From: Bacteroidales bacterium
Lineage (GTDB): Bacteria > Bacteroidota > Bacteroidia > Bacteroidales > VadinHA17
NCBI GenBank assembly: GCA_025358455.1
Contig: JANYJP010000090.1
Coordinates: 1-55,246 of the forward strand
Length of the DNA stretch: 55,246 nucleotides
Direction of reading: 5' to 3'
The notes under the pieces are model-generated. The model was not told where the DNA came from and did not search any database. It saw only the letters and a list, made by a program, of their open reading frames with translations. Shown one piece after another: positions 36,740 through 45,498 of this stretch. Position numbers and translations under genes: made by a program. Numbering within the stretch: position 1 is the first letter of the stretch; each line of letters starts with the position of its first letter.

Positions 36740-38743
36740 TTAGTATTCATTCAGCAGAGCCACCACTTCGGCATATACCTGGTTATTTGAATATCCTTGT
36801 AAATCAATTGATTTTGAGCGGCAAAGTGCAACACAGGTACCACAACCCTGGCAAAGTCCTTCATTTATCTTAGCTACGGTCTTTATTATTTTGCCATCGC
36901 GTGTTTTAAAGTCCTCGCGTTCTATAGCCTGGTAGGGGCATACAGACTGACATAAAAAGCAACCTACACATGTGGAATACATTGGAGGTCCTGAACGATT
37001 TACAGCTGCCACCAATGGCTCACGGGTCAGTTCGCTCTGTGAAAACAGCGCCGCAACCTTTACTGCTGCACCTGAAGCCTGCGAAACAGTATCAGGAATA
37101 TCTTTAGGATTCTGACAGGCACCGGCCAGGAAAATACCTGCGGTGTTTGTTTCAACAGGTTTTAGCTTGGGATGTGCTTCTGCAAAGAACTTATGACTGT
37201 CATATGAAACATGCAATTTCTGAGCAAGTTCTTCAGCACCTGAGCTGGCTATCCCGGCTGTGGCAAGAACTACCATGTCGGCAACTATTTCAACCGGCTG
37301 AGCGCCGAGAAGTGTATCAACGCCTTTTACTATCAGCTTGCCATCTCTCTCATAAATGGTAGAAACCCTTCCCCTGATATAATTAACATGATCTTCTTCA
37401 ATTGCGCGACGGACAAACTCATCGTAGTTTTTTCCACCTGATCTGATATCCATATAAAAAACATGAGCCTTGCCTTCATGTACCTTATGTTTATATAGCA
37501 TTGCATGTTTCGCTGTGTACATGCAGCAGATTTTTGAGCAATATGCAATTCCCTTTGCCGGATCGCGTGAACCTGCACAGGCAATAAATACAATATTCTT
37601 CGGTACCTGACCGTCAGACGGCCTGAGGATAGCGCCGGTAGTAGGACCTGAAGCTGAAGCCAGACGCTCAAACTGCAAACCGTCGATAATGTCTTTGTAT
37701 TTACCATAACCATATTCAGGGAAGAAATCAGCGTGTTTAATATCGAAGCCTGTTGAAACAACTATTGCACCAATTTCCAGTTCAAGGATTTCATCGGGCT
37801 GATCGAAACGGATCGCCTTGGTAGGACATACAATTTCACAAACCTTACACTTACCTTTAATATAATAGGTACAATGTTCCCTGTCGATCACAGGTCGGTT
37901 GGGAACAGCCTGTGGAAACGGGATATAAATTGCAGGTCTCATTCCCATTCCCTGTTCAAACTCGTTAGGTATCTTTTTCTGAGGGCATTTTGTTGTACAT
38001 AAGCCACATCCCGTACAAATTTTTTCATCGAGACTTTTTGCCTTCTTACGGATCTTAACTTTAAAGTTTCCGATAAAACCTTCGACGCTTTCAATCTCGG
38101 CATATGTATACAAAGTAATGTTCGGATGTTGTGCCACCTCAACCATTCGTGGTGTAAGAATGCATTGCGAGCAATCGAGGGTTGGAAATGTTTCGGATAA
38201 CTGTGACATATGTCCTCCGATAGAAGGTGAACGCTCAACCATAACAACTTTGTGTCCGCAATTGGCAATATCCAATGCTGACTGAATCCCTGCAATTCCG
38301 CCTCCGATCACCAACGCGGTTCTTGTAACCGGTACTTTGATTGGTTGAAGGGCAGAGTTGAGTTTTACTTTTTCAACCTGTGATCTTACAATATCAATAG
38401 CTTTTTCAGTTGTCAGGTCATTTTTTTCATGAACCCATGAACAATGTTCGCGCAGATTAGCCATTTCGCATAAGAACGGATTCAATCCACCTTCTGCGCA
38501 GGCTTTTCTGAAAGTAGGTTCATGCATTCGTGGTGAGCAAGCCGAAACTACCACCCCGGTAAGATTATGTTCTTTAATAGCATCCTTTATAATTGTCTGC
38601 CCGGGATCGGAGCACATATATTTATAATCGGTGCTGTAAGCAACATGTTTTAACTTACCTATGGTTTCGGCAACTTTCCCGCAATCGACTGTTGCACTTA
38701 TATTTTCACCGCAATGACAAACAAAAACACCTATTCTTGCCAT
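36740..38743 (-). CDS. hdrA: HdrA: FAD- and iron-sulfur-containing heterodisulfide reductase subunit
   Basis: 667 aa, full length. Flavin electron-bifurcation candidate. N-terminal CHCGENI and CSPRMHEPTFRKAC cluster region; Rossmann FAD site ALVIGGGIAGIQSALDIAN (about 144-162) and GGHMSQLSETFPTLDCSQC. Four ferredoxin-type motifs: CTGCGLCTTKCP (about 244), CKVCEIVCP (about 301), CVGCFLCQSVCP (about 593) and CQGCGTCVALC (about 634). It connects FlxD to HdrB/HdrC. Sequence alone does not prove bifurcation. Confidence 0.94.
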   Translation of the reverse strand: MARIGVFVCHCGENISATVDCGKVAETIGKLKHVAYSTDYKYMCSDPGQTIIKDAIKEHNLTGVVVSACSPRMHEPTFRKACAEGGLNPFLCEMANLREHCSWVHEKNDLTTEKAIDIVRSQVEKVKLNSALQPIKVPVTRTALVIGGGIAGIQSALDIANCGHKVVMVERSPSIGGHMSQLSETFPTLDCSQCILTPRMVEVAQHPNITLYTYAEIESVEGFIGNFKVKIRKKAKSLDEKICTGCGLCTTKCPQKKIPNEFEQGMGMRPAIYIPFPQAVPNRPVIDREHCTYYIKGKCKVCEIVCPTKAIRFDQPDEILELEIGAIVVSTGFDIKHADFFPEYGYGKYKDIIDGLQFERLASASGPTTGAILRPSDGQVPKNIVFIACAGSRDPAKGIAYCSKICCMYTAKHAMLYKHKVHEGKAHVFYMDIRSGGKNYDEFVRRAIEEDHVNYIRGRVSTIYERDGKLIVKGVDTLLGAQPVEIVADMVVLATAGIASSGAEELAQKLHVSYDSHKFFAEAHPKLKPVETNTAGIFLAGACQNPKDIPDTVSQASGAAVKVAALFSQSELTREPLVAAVNRSGPPMYSTCVGCFLCQSVCPYQAIEREDFKTRDGKIIKTVAKINEGLCQGCGTCVALCRSKSIDLQGYSNNQVYAEVVALLNEY

Positions 38744-38763
38744 GTTAAATAATATTTTTCGCT

Positions 38764-39609
38764 TTAACTGATTTTTACTTCAACGAAGTGTCGTTTTAAT
38801 CCAACTTTTTCTGGTGAAAGTCCAATTGCCAGACCAATTGCCTGTGTAACAAAAAGTACAGGGATCTTAAAATCTGTTTTCCAGTATTTATTAATATCGG
38901 GCCGGCGCATATCCAGATTTGAGTGACACATCGGACAGGCAACAATAATTGCATCTGCCCCGCGGTGTTCAGCATCTTCAATAATTTTGCCTGATAATTT
39001 TGAAACAATATCAGTCCTTGAAATTGATAACCCGGCGCCACAGCATTCTGTTTTGGATGGATAATCAATTGTTTCAGCTCCTATTTTTCTCATAACTATA
39101 TCCATTGTCTGGGGATCTTCAGCCCGGTCATAACCAAGTACTTTGTTTGGTCTGACGAGAAGACATCCGTAATAACAGGCAACTTTATAATTGAATGGTT
39201 TGACTAATTTTTCATCAAGTTTTGGAGTGATATATTTATCAATCCATTCTATAACATTCAGAATTTTTGAAGTACCCCGGTAATCCATCTCAATTACTTC
39301 CGAGATCCGGTTTTTAAGTTCCGGATCTTTCTTTAATTCATGCCGGGTAACTACCAGACGGCTGTAACAGGCTGCACATGGCACTATTATTTCTTCCAGT
39401 CCGTTTTTTTCGGCAAGAGCCAGAATCCGGGCAGGAAGTGCCAGCGATAACTCCTTGTTAAGGTTATGTGCAGCTGTGGCACCGCAGCAATTCCAGTCGG
39501 GTACCTGGGTAAATTCAAGACCAAATGCTTCTGCAAGTGCAAATACCGATTCATTATAGTCTCGTGCAGAACCGGTTAATGAACATCCGGGATAAATGCC
39601 AAATTTCAT
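38764..39609 (-). CDS. hdrB: HdrB: CCG-domain catalytic subunit of heterodisulfide reductase
   Basis: 281 aa. Two cysteine-rich CCG domains, the site of disulfide reduction at noncubane [4Fe-4S] clusters. First: C9, CCG at 41-43 and CAAC at 78-81. Second: the CCGAGLS motif (about 190-196) and CPMCHSNLD (about 226-234). All ligands appear intact, so reductase activity is plausible. The natural substrate in a Bacteroidota host is unknown; in the absence of DsrC or CoM-S-S-CoB another thiol must be used. 10 bp from hdrC, 20 bp from hdrA. Confidence 0.94.
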   Translation of the reverse strand: MKFGIYPGCSLTGSARDYNESVFALAEAFGLEFTQVPDWNCCGATAAHNLNKELSLALPARILALAEKNGLEEIIVPCAACYSRLVVTRHELKKDPELKNRISEVIEMDYRGTSKILNVIEWIDKYITPKLDEKLVKPFNYKVACYYGCLLVRPNKVLGYDRAEDPQTMDIVMRKIGAETIDYPSKTECCGAGLSISRTDIVSKLSGKIIEDAEHRGADAIIVACPMCHSNLDMRRPDINKYWKTDFKIPVLFVTQAIGLAIGLSPEKVGLKRHFVEVKIS

Positions 39610-39619
39610 ATACGCCTCC

Positions 39620-40180
39620 TTAATTGCTTGTTTTTTTAAATATTCTACCTATTTGTGCCGTACCTTTTATAATTGTAGGAATAAAATGCAGCTTGCCTCT
39701 CGATATCATTTTAGGAGCAAGAGATATATCCTGGGTCATATTCAATGACTGACGCTTGTAATCAAGTATCAGACCGAGTTCATACAATCTGCCTGTAAAT
39801 CTGATAGAGTTCAGGAACGACTTATGGAAAGCTATAATGTTCTTTGCTTTTTTATTCACTTTCTTTTCACTTCTTGATTTTTGCCTTAAAAAGTCCATCA
39901 TAGAAGGGATATCAATTTCCATCGGGCATCTGCTCAGACACATTTCGCAGGTAACGCATAGCCAGATTGAATGTGATCTCAGGATTTTTTCATCATTCTC
40001 CGGTGTTTCAGTCTGAAGCAGCCTCATAACCATGCTTGGCGGAAAGTCCATTTCATCAGCTACAGGGCATCCGGCTGAGCATTTCCCGCATTGATAACAT
40101 TTCTGAGCCTTAACCTCAACACTCTTTTCAATGTTTGATGCCAGTGAATTATTTTCAGTATGATGTTCGGAATGAGCCAT
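39620..40180 (-). CDS. hdrC: HdrC: iron-sulfur subunit of heterodisulfide reductase
   Basis: 186 aa. Two [4Fe-4S] motifs: CYQCGKCSAGCPV (C28, C31, C34, C38) and CVTCEMCLSRCP (C75, C78, C81, C85), matching the HdrC family. The C-terminal half is helical and basic with no membrane helix, as in soluble HdrC. It carries electrons from HdrA to HdrB. A His-rich N-terminus (HSEHHTENN) is probably irrelevant to function. It starts 20 bp after the truncated DHOD-like gene. Confidence 0.93.
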   Translation of the reverse strand: MAHSEHHTENNSLASNIEKSVEVKAQKCYQCGKCSAGCPVADEMDFPPSMVMRLLQTETPENDEKILRSHSIWLCVTCEMCLSRCPMEIDIPSMMDFLRQKSRSEKKVNKKAKNIIAFHKSFLNSIRFTGRLYELGLILDYKRQSLNMTQDISLAPKMISRGKLHFIPTIIKGTAQIGRIFKKTSN

Positions 40181-40200
40181 ATTTGTTCTATTAGAATGTA

Positions 40201-40554
40201 TTATTCGACACTTGAAAAAAGACGTAAAAATTGTACTCGCTCGTAGGTAGCAGGATTATGCTCTTTAGCATAACTTGTAAGATAGTCGTAAGCTTCTTCA
40301 TAATAAAACTCAGTTTTACTTACTATACCCTGAAATGCTTCGTTCCATGATTTAACTTCCGGATTATTGGATTTAATAAAGTTGTCAGATTCGAATTTTA
40401 TCTGTTCCTCAAATATTGATTTTAGCACAACAGCGCCGGCACCTGATTGGGCTATTATTTTCAGATTCTCTATTGAAGAAGTCAATCCTGAACTGCCAAC
40501 TATAATAGGATTCTTCAGCTTCAATCCCAGATATTTACATGATAAATCGAGCAT
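40201..40554 (-). pseudogene. Dihydroorotate dehydrogenase-like gene with in-frame internal deletion
   Basis: The frame encodes 117 aa. Residues 1-100 match the start of the Bacteroidota DHOD-like family (DLSCKYLGLKLKNPIIVGSS, then SGAGAVVLKSIFEEQI). Residues 101-117 (PATYERVQFLRLFSSVE) match the very C-terminus of the same family, normally near residue 320. The roughly 210 residues between, including the FMN-binding barrel and substrate site, are gone while the frame is kept. It is the first gene of the hdr-flx operon, ending 20 bp before hdrC. It cannot be a dehydrogenase. It could be a pseudogene, a domain kept for another role, or an assembly fault. Confidence 0.8.
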
Positions 40555-40575
40555 ATTGTTAAATTATTAACAGCC

Positions 40576-40583
40576 CAAATTTA
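40576..40583 (-). promoter_or_regulatory. Candidate -7 box for the hdr-flx operon
   Basis: On the minus strand the octamer TAAATTTG lies 21 bp before the first start codon of the operon. It matches TAnnTTTG. At the expected -33 position (19 bp upstream) only TACG is found, so the -33 element is poor. Confidence 0.35.
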
Positions 40584-40805
40584 ACAAGTATATGGATTAT
40601 TTCGTATGATTAATAGCATATTTACTACAACCAATATTGTAATATTTGTTTGAGGTATAAAAACAATAGATTAATAATCTGGCAGCAAGTCAATTATTCT
40701 ACTTTAATTATATATATCTCTGATAAATTACATTATTTCTGTAACCGCGTATGTTAAACCTGTGTCTAAAGGTTCAACAGAGTTATTAACCAATACTTAT
40801 AAGAA

Positions 40806-40840
40806 TAACGCGGGGACCTTTCATGGAATGTCCCTGCCTG
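40806..40840 (-). terminator. Terminator of the M64 peptidase gene
   Basis: Downstream of the minus-strand stop at 40845, an inverted repeat GCAGGGAC (40830-40837) and GTCCCCGC (40810-40817), with one G-T pair, encloses a 12-nt loop. It is followed on the minus strand by GTTATTCTTAT. Confidence 0.55.
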
Positions 40841-40844
40841 TTAA

Positions 40845-42122
40845 CTATTTCGTATAGAATTCAATCATTTCTTTAACTGCATTCCGGCAAACAGAGCAAT
40901 ATCCTTTGGGATTATTGCTCTTCATTCTGCAATCCATTTCAGGCCTGAAAATGCCTTTAGCTGAATATCCTCCTCCTTCAAACAAACCGGTAACATCCTT
41001 GTACTTTTCAACCGCAGGAGTCGGAACAGGAGTATCTTTTCCAATCAGCTTCTTCCATTTTGATTCAAAGTTGACCATGGTGGTTATATTTGGCTCCCAT
41101 GGTTCAACATTCTGAGGATAAAATTCATCATAAGCTACTGAAGATGAGTAATATTCATCAGCAAGCCCTGCGAATCCATGTCCGAATTCATGGATAAAAA
41201 CTATTTTCGATAAAGAATTCCCTGTTGTGGCCCCGCTATAGTAATTATAAACTCCGCCGCCTCCATATTTTGTACTGTTTATAAGGACAATAATATTATC
41301 ATGCGGCACAACAGCTGCATAATCGTTAACTGATTTAATATCCTGGGTGGTAAGGTACCGGTCAATATCGAATGTATAGAAACTTGAATTGAGTGCAGTA
41401 TTGACATATATTTTCTCTCCCGGTATATCTGTTCCTGATTCCAGCGATATTGCTTCAACAGCCCAGATATTGAATTTATCCTTAAACTCGCTGTAAGGTG
41501 CTTCGTCAAACAGGGCATCAGCCATCATTTTTACATCTTCCCTGAATTTCCCCATTTCTTCTGCAGTATAACCTTCGGCTATAAATGCCAGATCAACTGA
41601 TTTTTCAGGATCACCTTCTCCGTAGATCTTTGTTATTCCAACATTCAATGGCTTCTCTCTCCTGATGAAATAATCAGCAGGATCGATTTTTGTTTCATAT
41701 ATTTTTATGAACGTGCCATTATGTTGACGCATATTTAGCACAAACCTGATTTTATTTTTAGGGAAAGGCATAGTTGCTACTTCATAATAGCTTCTTTCCA
41801 TGATTTTTGCTTCAGCAGTTGTCTGCCATTCCTGGAAAAGAGTGCAGAATCCCTTTGAATAAATAAGAGTATTCCCGGCATCCTCAAAAACTTCATATTT
41901 GAAATTTCCATAATTGAAAGGATCAGCCATTTCAGATTTTGATCCGGCCCAAAATGGCTCTTCTTTCATTCCAACAGGATAAACAATTGTTTTTTGACTA
42001 TTTCCTGAAAGCATAAAATCAAATCTTAAAACTTTGTTGGTAAAATACTTGTTAAAGCTGTCCTGTGCCATTCCCTGAATTGACCCGGCAAACAAAATGA
42101 AGCAAATAATTGTTCTCATCAT
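40845..42122 (-). CDS. Secreted M64-family (IgA peptidase-like) metallopeptidase
   Basis: 425 aa. Signal peptide (about 1-19, ending GMAQ). The N-terminal beta domain (about 20-140) is followed by the M64 catalytic domain with the zinc motif HEFGHGFAGLADE (about 317-329): His, His and a further acidic ligand. The ending contains CRMKSNNPKGYCSVCRN, the Cys-containing C-terminal region of the family. M64 peptidases cleave IgA in some species, but Bacteroidota members are generic exported proteases. Single-gene unit with its own terminator. Confidence 0.88.
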   Translation of the reverse strand: MMRTIICFILFAGSIQGMAQDSFNKYFTNKVLRFDFMLSGNSQKTIVYPVGMKEEPFWAGSKSEMADPFNYGNFKYEVFEDAGNTLIYSKGFCTLFQEWQTTAEAKIMERSYYEVATMPFPKNKIRFVLNMRQHNGTFIKIYETKIDPADYFIRREKPLNVGITKIYGEGDPEKSVDLAFIAEGYTAEEMGKFREDVKMMADALFDEAPYSEFKDKFNIWAVEAISLESGTDIPGEKIYVNTALNSSFYTFDIDRYLTTQDIKSVNDYAAVVPHDNIIVLINSTKYGGGGVYNYYSGATTGNSLSKIVFIHEFGHGFAGLADEYYSSSVAYDEFYPQNVEPWEPNITTMVNFESKWKKLIGKDTPVPTPAVEKYKDVTGLFEGGGYSAKGIFRPEMDCRMKSNNPKGYCSVCRNAVKEMIEFYTK

Positions 42123-42220
42123 GCGTTTATTTTAAGTTGAATCGTACAAAGCTAAAAATATTCAATAAGAGGGATTGATAATTTATATATTTTTGCCACA
42201 AATTAGTTAAGTGATATCGT

Positions 42221-43513
42221 ATGCCATTAATAAATGATCCCGCAATCTGGCTTAAAGAGCTCTTTATTCAGGCAGGATTAAGTTATAGCCTCTCCTCATT
42301 CCTCAGTACAGTGGGACTGGTGTTTATTGTCATATTCTTTAGCTGGCTTTCAAATCTCACTGCAAAAGCTGTAATCCTCAATATTGTTACCCGGATTGTA
42401 AAGAAGACCACTTCAACCTGGGATGATATTTTCCTTGAACAAAAAGTTTTCACGCGCTTGTCGCATCTTGCTCCGGCACTGGTTATCTGGTTCATGGCCG
42501 GATGGGCTTTAAAGGCTTATCCTTTATGGCTCATTTTTGTACATAAGCTTACCTATATATATATGGTAACCATTGGAACTATTGTGGTTACTTCCTTTAT
42601 TGAAGCATGGCACGAAATTTATAATACACTTCCGATTTCGCAGCATCGTCATATCAAAGGGTATGTTCAGCTTGTCAAGATATTTGTTGTAATCATTGCG
42701 CTGCTTATTGTTATATCTGTAATATTCAAAAAGGATATCGGTACAATAGTTGCGGGACTTGGTGCAATTGCAGCTGTTCTGATACTTGTATTCAAGGATT
42801 CACTTCTTGGGCTGGTAGCAAGTATCCAGCTTTCTGCAGACAAGATGCTGAAAGTCGGTGACTGGATTACAATTCCAGGACGTGAGGTTGACGGTGTGGT
42901 TTTAGATATAACCCTGAACACGGTCAAGATCCAGAATTTTGATAAGACGATAATAACAGTCCCTGCCTATTCACTGGTAAATGAGTCGTTTCAGAACTGG
43001 CGGGGGATGGAAGAAGCCGGTACAAGACAAATCAAGAGATCGATACTAATTGATATAAAAAGCATAAGGTTTCTTGACAGGGAACTGAAGGAGAAGCTTG
43101 GAAAGGTAGTTGTTCTGAAAGATTATTTTGAATCACTTGATAAAAGTAGCAGTACTTCAAACACAATATCAGGACAAGCATTTGATCCGTTTATCAATGC
43201 AGCACAAGTTACCAATCTGGCTGTATTCAGGTTTTACGCGGAATCCTATCTTAAGAATCATCCGCTTGTTGATCAAAACCAAACTCTTATTTTACGTCAC
43301 AGACCTTCTGATGGAAATGGGTTACCTTTACAGGTTTATTTATTTACCAGGAGCAGTCAATTTGTACCTTATGAAAATCTTCAGTCAGAGATTCTTGAAC
43401 ATCTCCTTGCGATTATGAACGAATTCGGGCTTAAAGTATTTCAACAGCCCTCCGGTCATGATCTGCTCTCTTTTTCGAATAATGAATTAGTTAAACAACA
43501 AATCAATACATAA
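42221..43513 (+). CDS. MscS-family mechanosensitive ion channel
   Basis: 430 aa. Four or five membrane helices in the first half. Residues about 165-250 hold the pore helix and beta domain of MscS: IGTIVAGLGAIAAVLILVFK, then DSLLGLVASIQLSADKMLKV and GDWITIP. The cytoplasmic part is longer than E. coli MscS, so it belongs to the larger YbdG-like (MscM) type. It opens under membrane tension to release solutes. The -7-like box TATTTTTG lies at 42188-42195. It is 4 bp from the transaldolase gene and likely co-transcribed. Confidence 0.9.
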   Translation: MPLINDPAIWLKELFIQAGLSYSLSSFLSTVGLVFIVIFFSWLSNLTAKAVILNIVTRIVKKTTSTWDDIFLEQKVFTRLSHLAPALVIWFMAGWALKAYPLWLIFVHKLTYIYMVTIGTIVVTSFIEAWHEIYNTLPISQHRHIKGYVQLVKIFVVIIALLIVISVIFKKDIGTIVAGLGAIAAVLILVFKDSLLGLVASIQLSADKMLKVGDWITIPGREVDGVVLDITLNTVKIQNFDKTIITVPAYSLVNESFQNWRGMEEAGTRQIKRSILIDIKSIRFLDRELKEKLGKVVVLKDYFESLDKSSSTSNTISGQAFDPFINAAQVTNLAVFRFYAESYLKNHPLVDQNQTLILRHRPSDGNGLPLQVYLFTRSSQFVPYENLQSEILEHLLAIMNEFGLKVFQQPSGHDLLSFSNNELVKQQINT

Positions 43514-43517
43514 AGCC

Positions 43518-44735
43518 ATGGCTGACCTTAATACAAGAATTAGCGATTTCGTCTGGAAGAACCTTAGCGAAAAACATGTAACCGGGAAAAAAGATCCTTT
43601 CTGGGAGGCACTCAGGAATACCGGCACCGAATTGTGGCTCGATACCGGAGATATGGAAGAAGCCGAGACAAACTGGTCGGCAGAAATGAGTGCGCTTACA
43701 ACAAATAATACTTTGTTGAATAACGAGATTCAAAAAGGGATTTATGATGTTTTTATCTCCGAAGCGAAAAGTATAGTGAGAGATCTTCCTCAGGAAGAAC
43801 GGGTAAAAGAGATTGCTTTTATTTTAAATGCCCGTCATGGACTGCGGCTCGCGCAGAAGTTTGGCGGTTTAGTGAGTGTAGAACTGCATACTGATACTGC
43901 ACACGATATCAAAGCTATACTTAACTATGGGAAAAGATTTCATGATATTTGTCCCGAACAATTTATAGTTAAAGTTCCTTTAACTGCCGAGGGTCTGATC
44001 GGAGCAAGGCTACTTAAGGATTCAGGGGTAAAAGTGAATTTTACACTTGGGTTCAGTGCAAGGGAGAATGTACTTATCACGAGGGTTGCCAGGCCTGATT
44101 ATGTTAATGTATTTCTTGGCAGGATAGGTGCTTTTATGATTAATAATAAACTGGGTGATGGCTCAGGTGCAGGAGAGATGGCCGTTATTGCTTCACAGAA
44201 CTGGGTAACAGGCCTGTCGGCAGAGAACCCGTGGCAGACCAGGCAAATTGCAGCCAGCCTCAGAAGTCAGAATCAGCTGGAGCTTCTTGCAGGAACAGAT
44301 GTTTTTACCATGCCCCCGAAGGTAGCAGCTGCCGGCCATAAAGAACTTAGCGGAAAATTCTCTTCACGCCTGCATGAGAACTATGATGTAAGTATTTTTG
44401 CTTCGGCAAAAAATGCTCACATTGAAAAGTTCTGGGAGGTTGACAATAAAGTACTTAAACTTTCTGAAAGGCTTGCATCCAAATTACCTTCAACAGGTTC
44501 TGAGCTATTTCATATTGCAAATGATGAGGGATGTGAAGATATGTTCCCATCACTTTCAAAAGAAGAGAAAGTTTTTATAACATCTGATGGAAAAATACCT
44601 GTTTATTCGAGATGGGAGAAAAAGATCAGTGAAGGTAAAATTGCACCCGACACCCTGCTTACTCTTGCAGGACTTGCTTCATTTACGCTTGACCAGGAGA
44701 TGCTTGATCTGAGAATCAAAAACATTATAGAATAA
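43518..44735 (+). CDS. Transaldolase-family protein
   Basis: 405 aa, longer than the 215-aa TalC or 316-aa TalB forms. Transaldolase moves dihydroxyacetone units between sugar phosphates in the non-oxidative pentose phosphate pathway. The Schiff-base Lys is in FIVKVPLTAEGL (about 155-157). Further motifs: TGTELWLDTGDMEEAE with the Asp near the start, VNFTLGFSARENVLIT, and GRIGAFMINN. The extra C-terminal 100 residues (about 300-405) include FEVDNKVLKLSERLAS. The variant is common in Bacteroidota but the substrate is not known from sequence. It ends one base before the convergent rlmB stop. Confidence 0.85.
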   Translation: MADLNTRISDFVWKNLSEKHVTGKKDPFWEALRNTGTELWLDTGDMEEAETNWSAEMSALTTNNTLLNNEIQKGIYDVFISEAKSIVRDLPQEERVKEIAFILNARHGLRLAQKFGGLVSVELHTDTAHDIKAILNYGKRFHDICPEQFIVKVPLTAEGLIGARLLKDSGVKVNFTLGFSARENVLITRVARPDYVNVFLGRIGAFMINNKLGDGSGAGEMAVIASQNWVTGLSAENPWQTRQIAASLRSQNQLELLAGTDVFTMPPKVAAAGHKELSGKFSSRLHENYDVSIFASAKNAHIEKFWEVDNKVLKLSERLASKLPSTGSELFHIANDEGCEDMFPSLSKEEKVFITSDGKIPVYSRWEKKISEGKIAPDTLLTLAGLASFTLDQEMLDLRIKNIIE

Positions 44736-44736
44736 A

Positions 44737-45477
44737 TCAGACAGTCCTTTGTCGTACCATTTCATATAGAAGAATTCCGGCAGCTACTGAAACATTGAGT
44801 GATCCGATAGCGCCTGTCATCGGGATTTTTATCTGATGATCTGATAATGCAATTAGCTCACGGCTTATTCCCTTATCTTCTGATCCAAGTATCAGAACGG
44901 CAGGACCTGTTAATAATGCTTTTGAAGCTATTGTACCAGATTTCTCTGCGGCGCAAAAAACCTTTAGCCCTGAGTCTTTAAGAAACTCAATTGATCTTAC
45001 AATACTTTTTTCCCTGCAAACCGGGAATGAATGCAACGCTCCGGCAGATGTCTTGACCGCGTCGGCAGTAATTCTTGCTGATCCTTTTTCAGGAATAATT
45101 ATCCCGTGTGCTCCCAGGCATTCTGCAGTCCGTACAATTGCTCCGAAGTTTCTCACGTCTGAAACTCCGTCCAATGCTATTATCAAAGGATCTTCTCCTT
45201 TTTCATAAATCATCGGCAACAGATTCGCAATAAACTGGAACTCAATTACTGACAACCATGCCAGTACTCCCTGATGATTCTTACGGGTTACAAGTTCTAT
45301 CCTCTCAAGTGGTACAATCTGATATACGATATTATGGGTTTTTACCTCAGTCATTAACTCATGATAAAGAGCACCCTGCAGACCCTGTTTAATCAACAGG
45401 CGATCAATCTGTTTCCCCGCTTTTATTGCCTCAATAACAGCTCTTAATCCAAAAATGCAATCTGTTTCTTTCTGCAT
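44737..45477 (-). CDS. rlmB: 23S rRNA (guanosine-2'-O-)-methyltransferase RlmB
   Basis: 246 aa, SpoU/TrmH family with a trefoil-knot SAM site. N-terminal substrate-binding domain (1-80, IFGLRAVIEAIKAGKQIDRL) and catalytic domain (about 90-246): LDGVSDVRNFGAIVRTAECL, AVLILGSEDKGISRELIALS, and IPMTGAIGSLNVSVAAGILL. It methylates G2251 of 23S rRNA in E. coli. TrmH-type relatives cannot be excluded, but the N-terminal domain points to RlmB. Confidence 0.9.
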   Translation of the reverse strand: MQKETDCIFGLRAVIEAIKAGKQIDRLLIKQGLQGALYHELMTEVKTHNIVYQIVPLERIELVTRKNHQGVLAWLSVIEFQFIANLLPMIYEKGEDPLIIALDGVSDVRNFGAIVRTAECLGAHGIIIPEKGSARITADAVKTSAGALHSFPVCREKSIVRSIEFLKDSGLKVFCAAEKSGTIASKALLTGPAVLILGSEDKGISRELIALSDHQIKIPMTGAIGSLNVSVAAGILLYEMVRQRTV

Positions 45478-45498
45478 AAAATATTTTTATAATATACA

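Larger units (their letters stand above)
40555..40844. other. AT-rich intergenic region upstream of the hdr-flx operon
   Basis: 290 bp with no coding frame found. It holds the hdr-flx promoter candidate at one end and the terminator of the M64 peptidase gene at the other, both listed separately. No operator or riboswitch was recognised. Confidence 0.55.
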
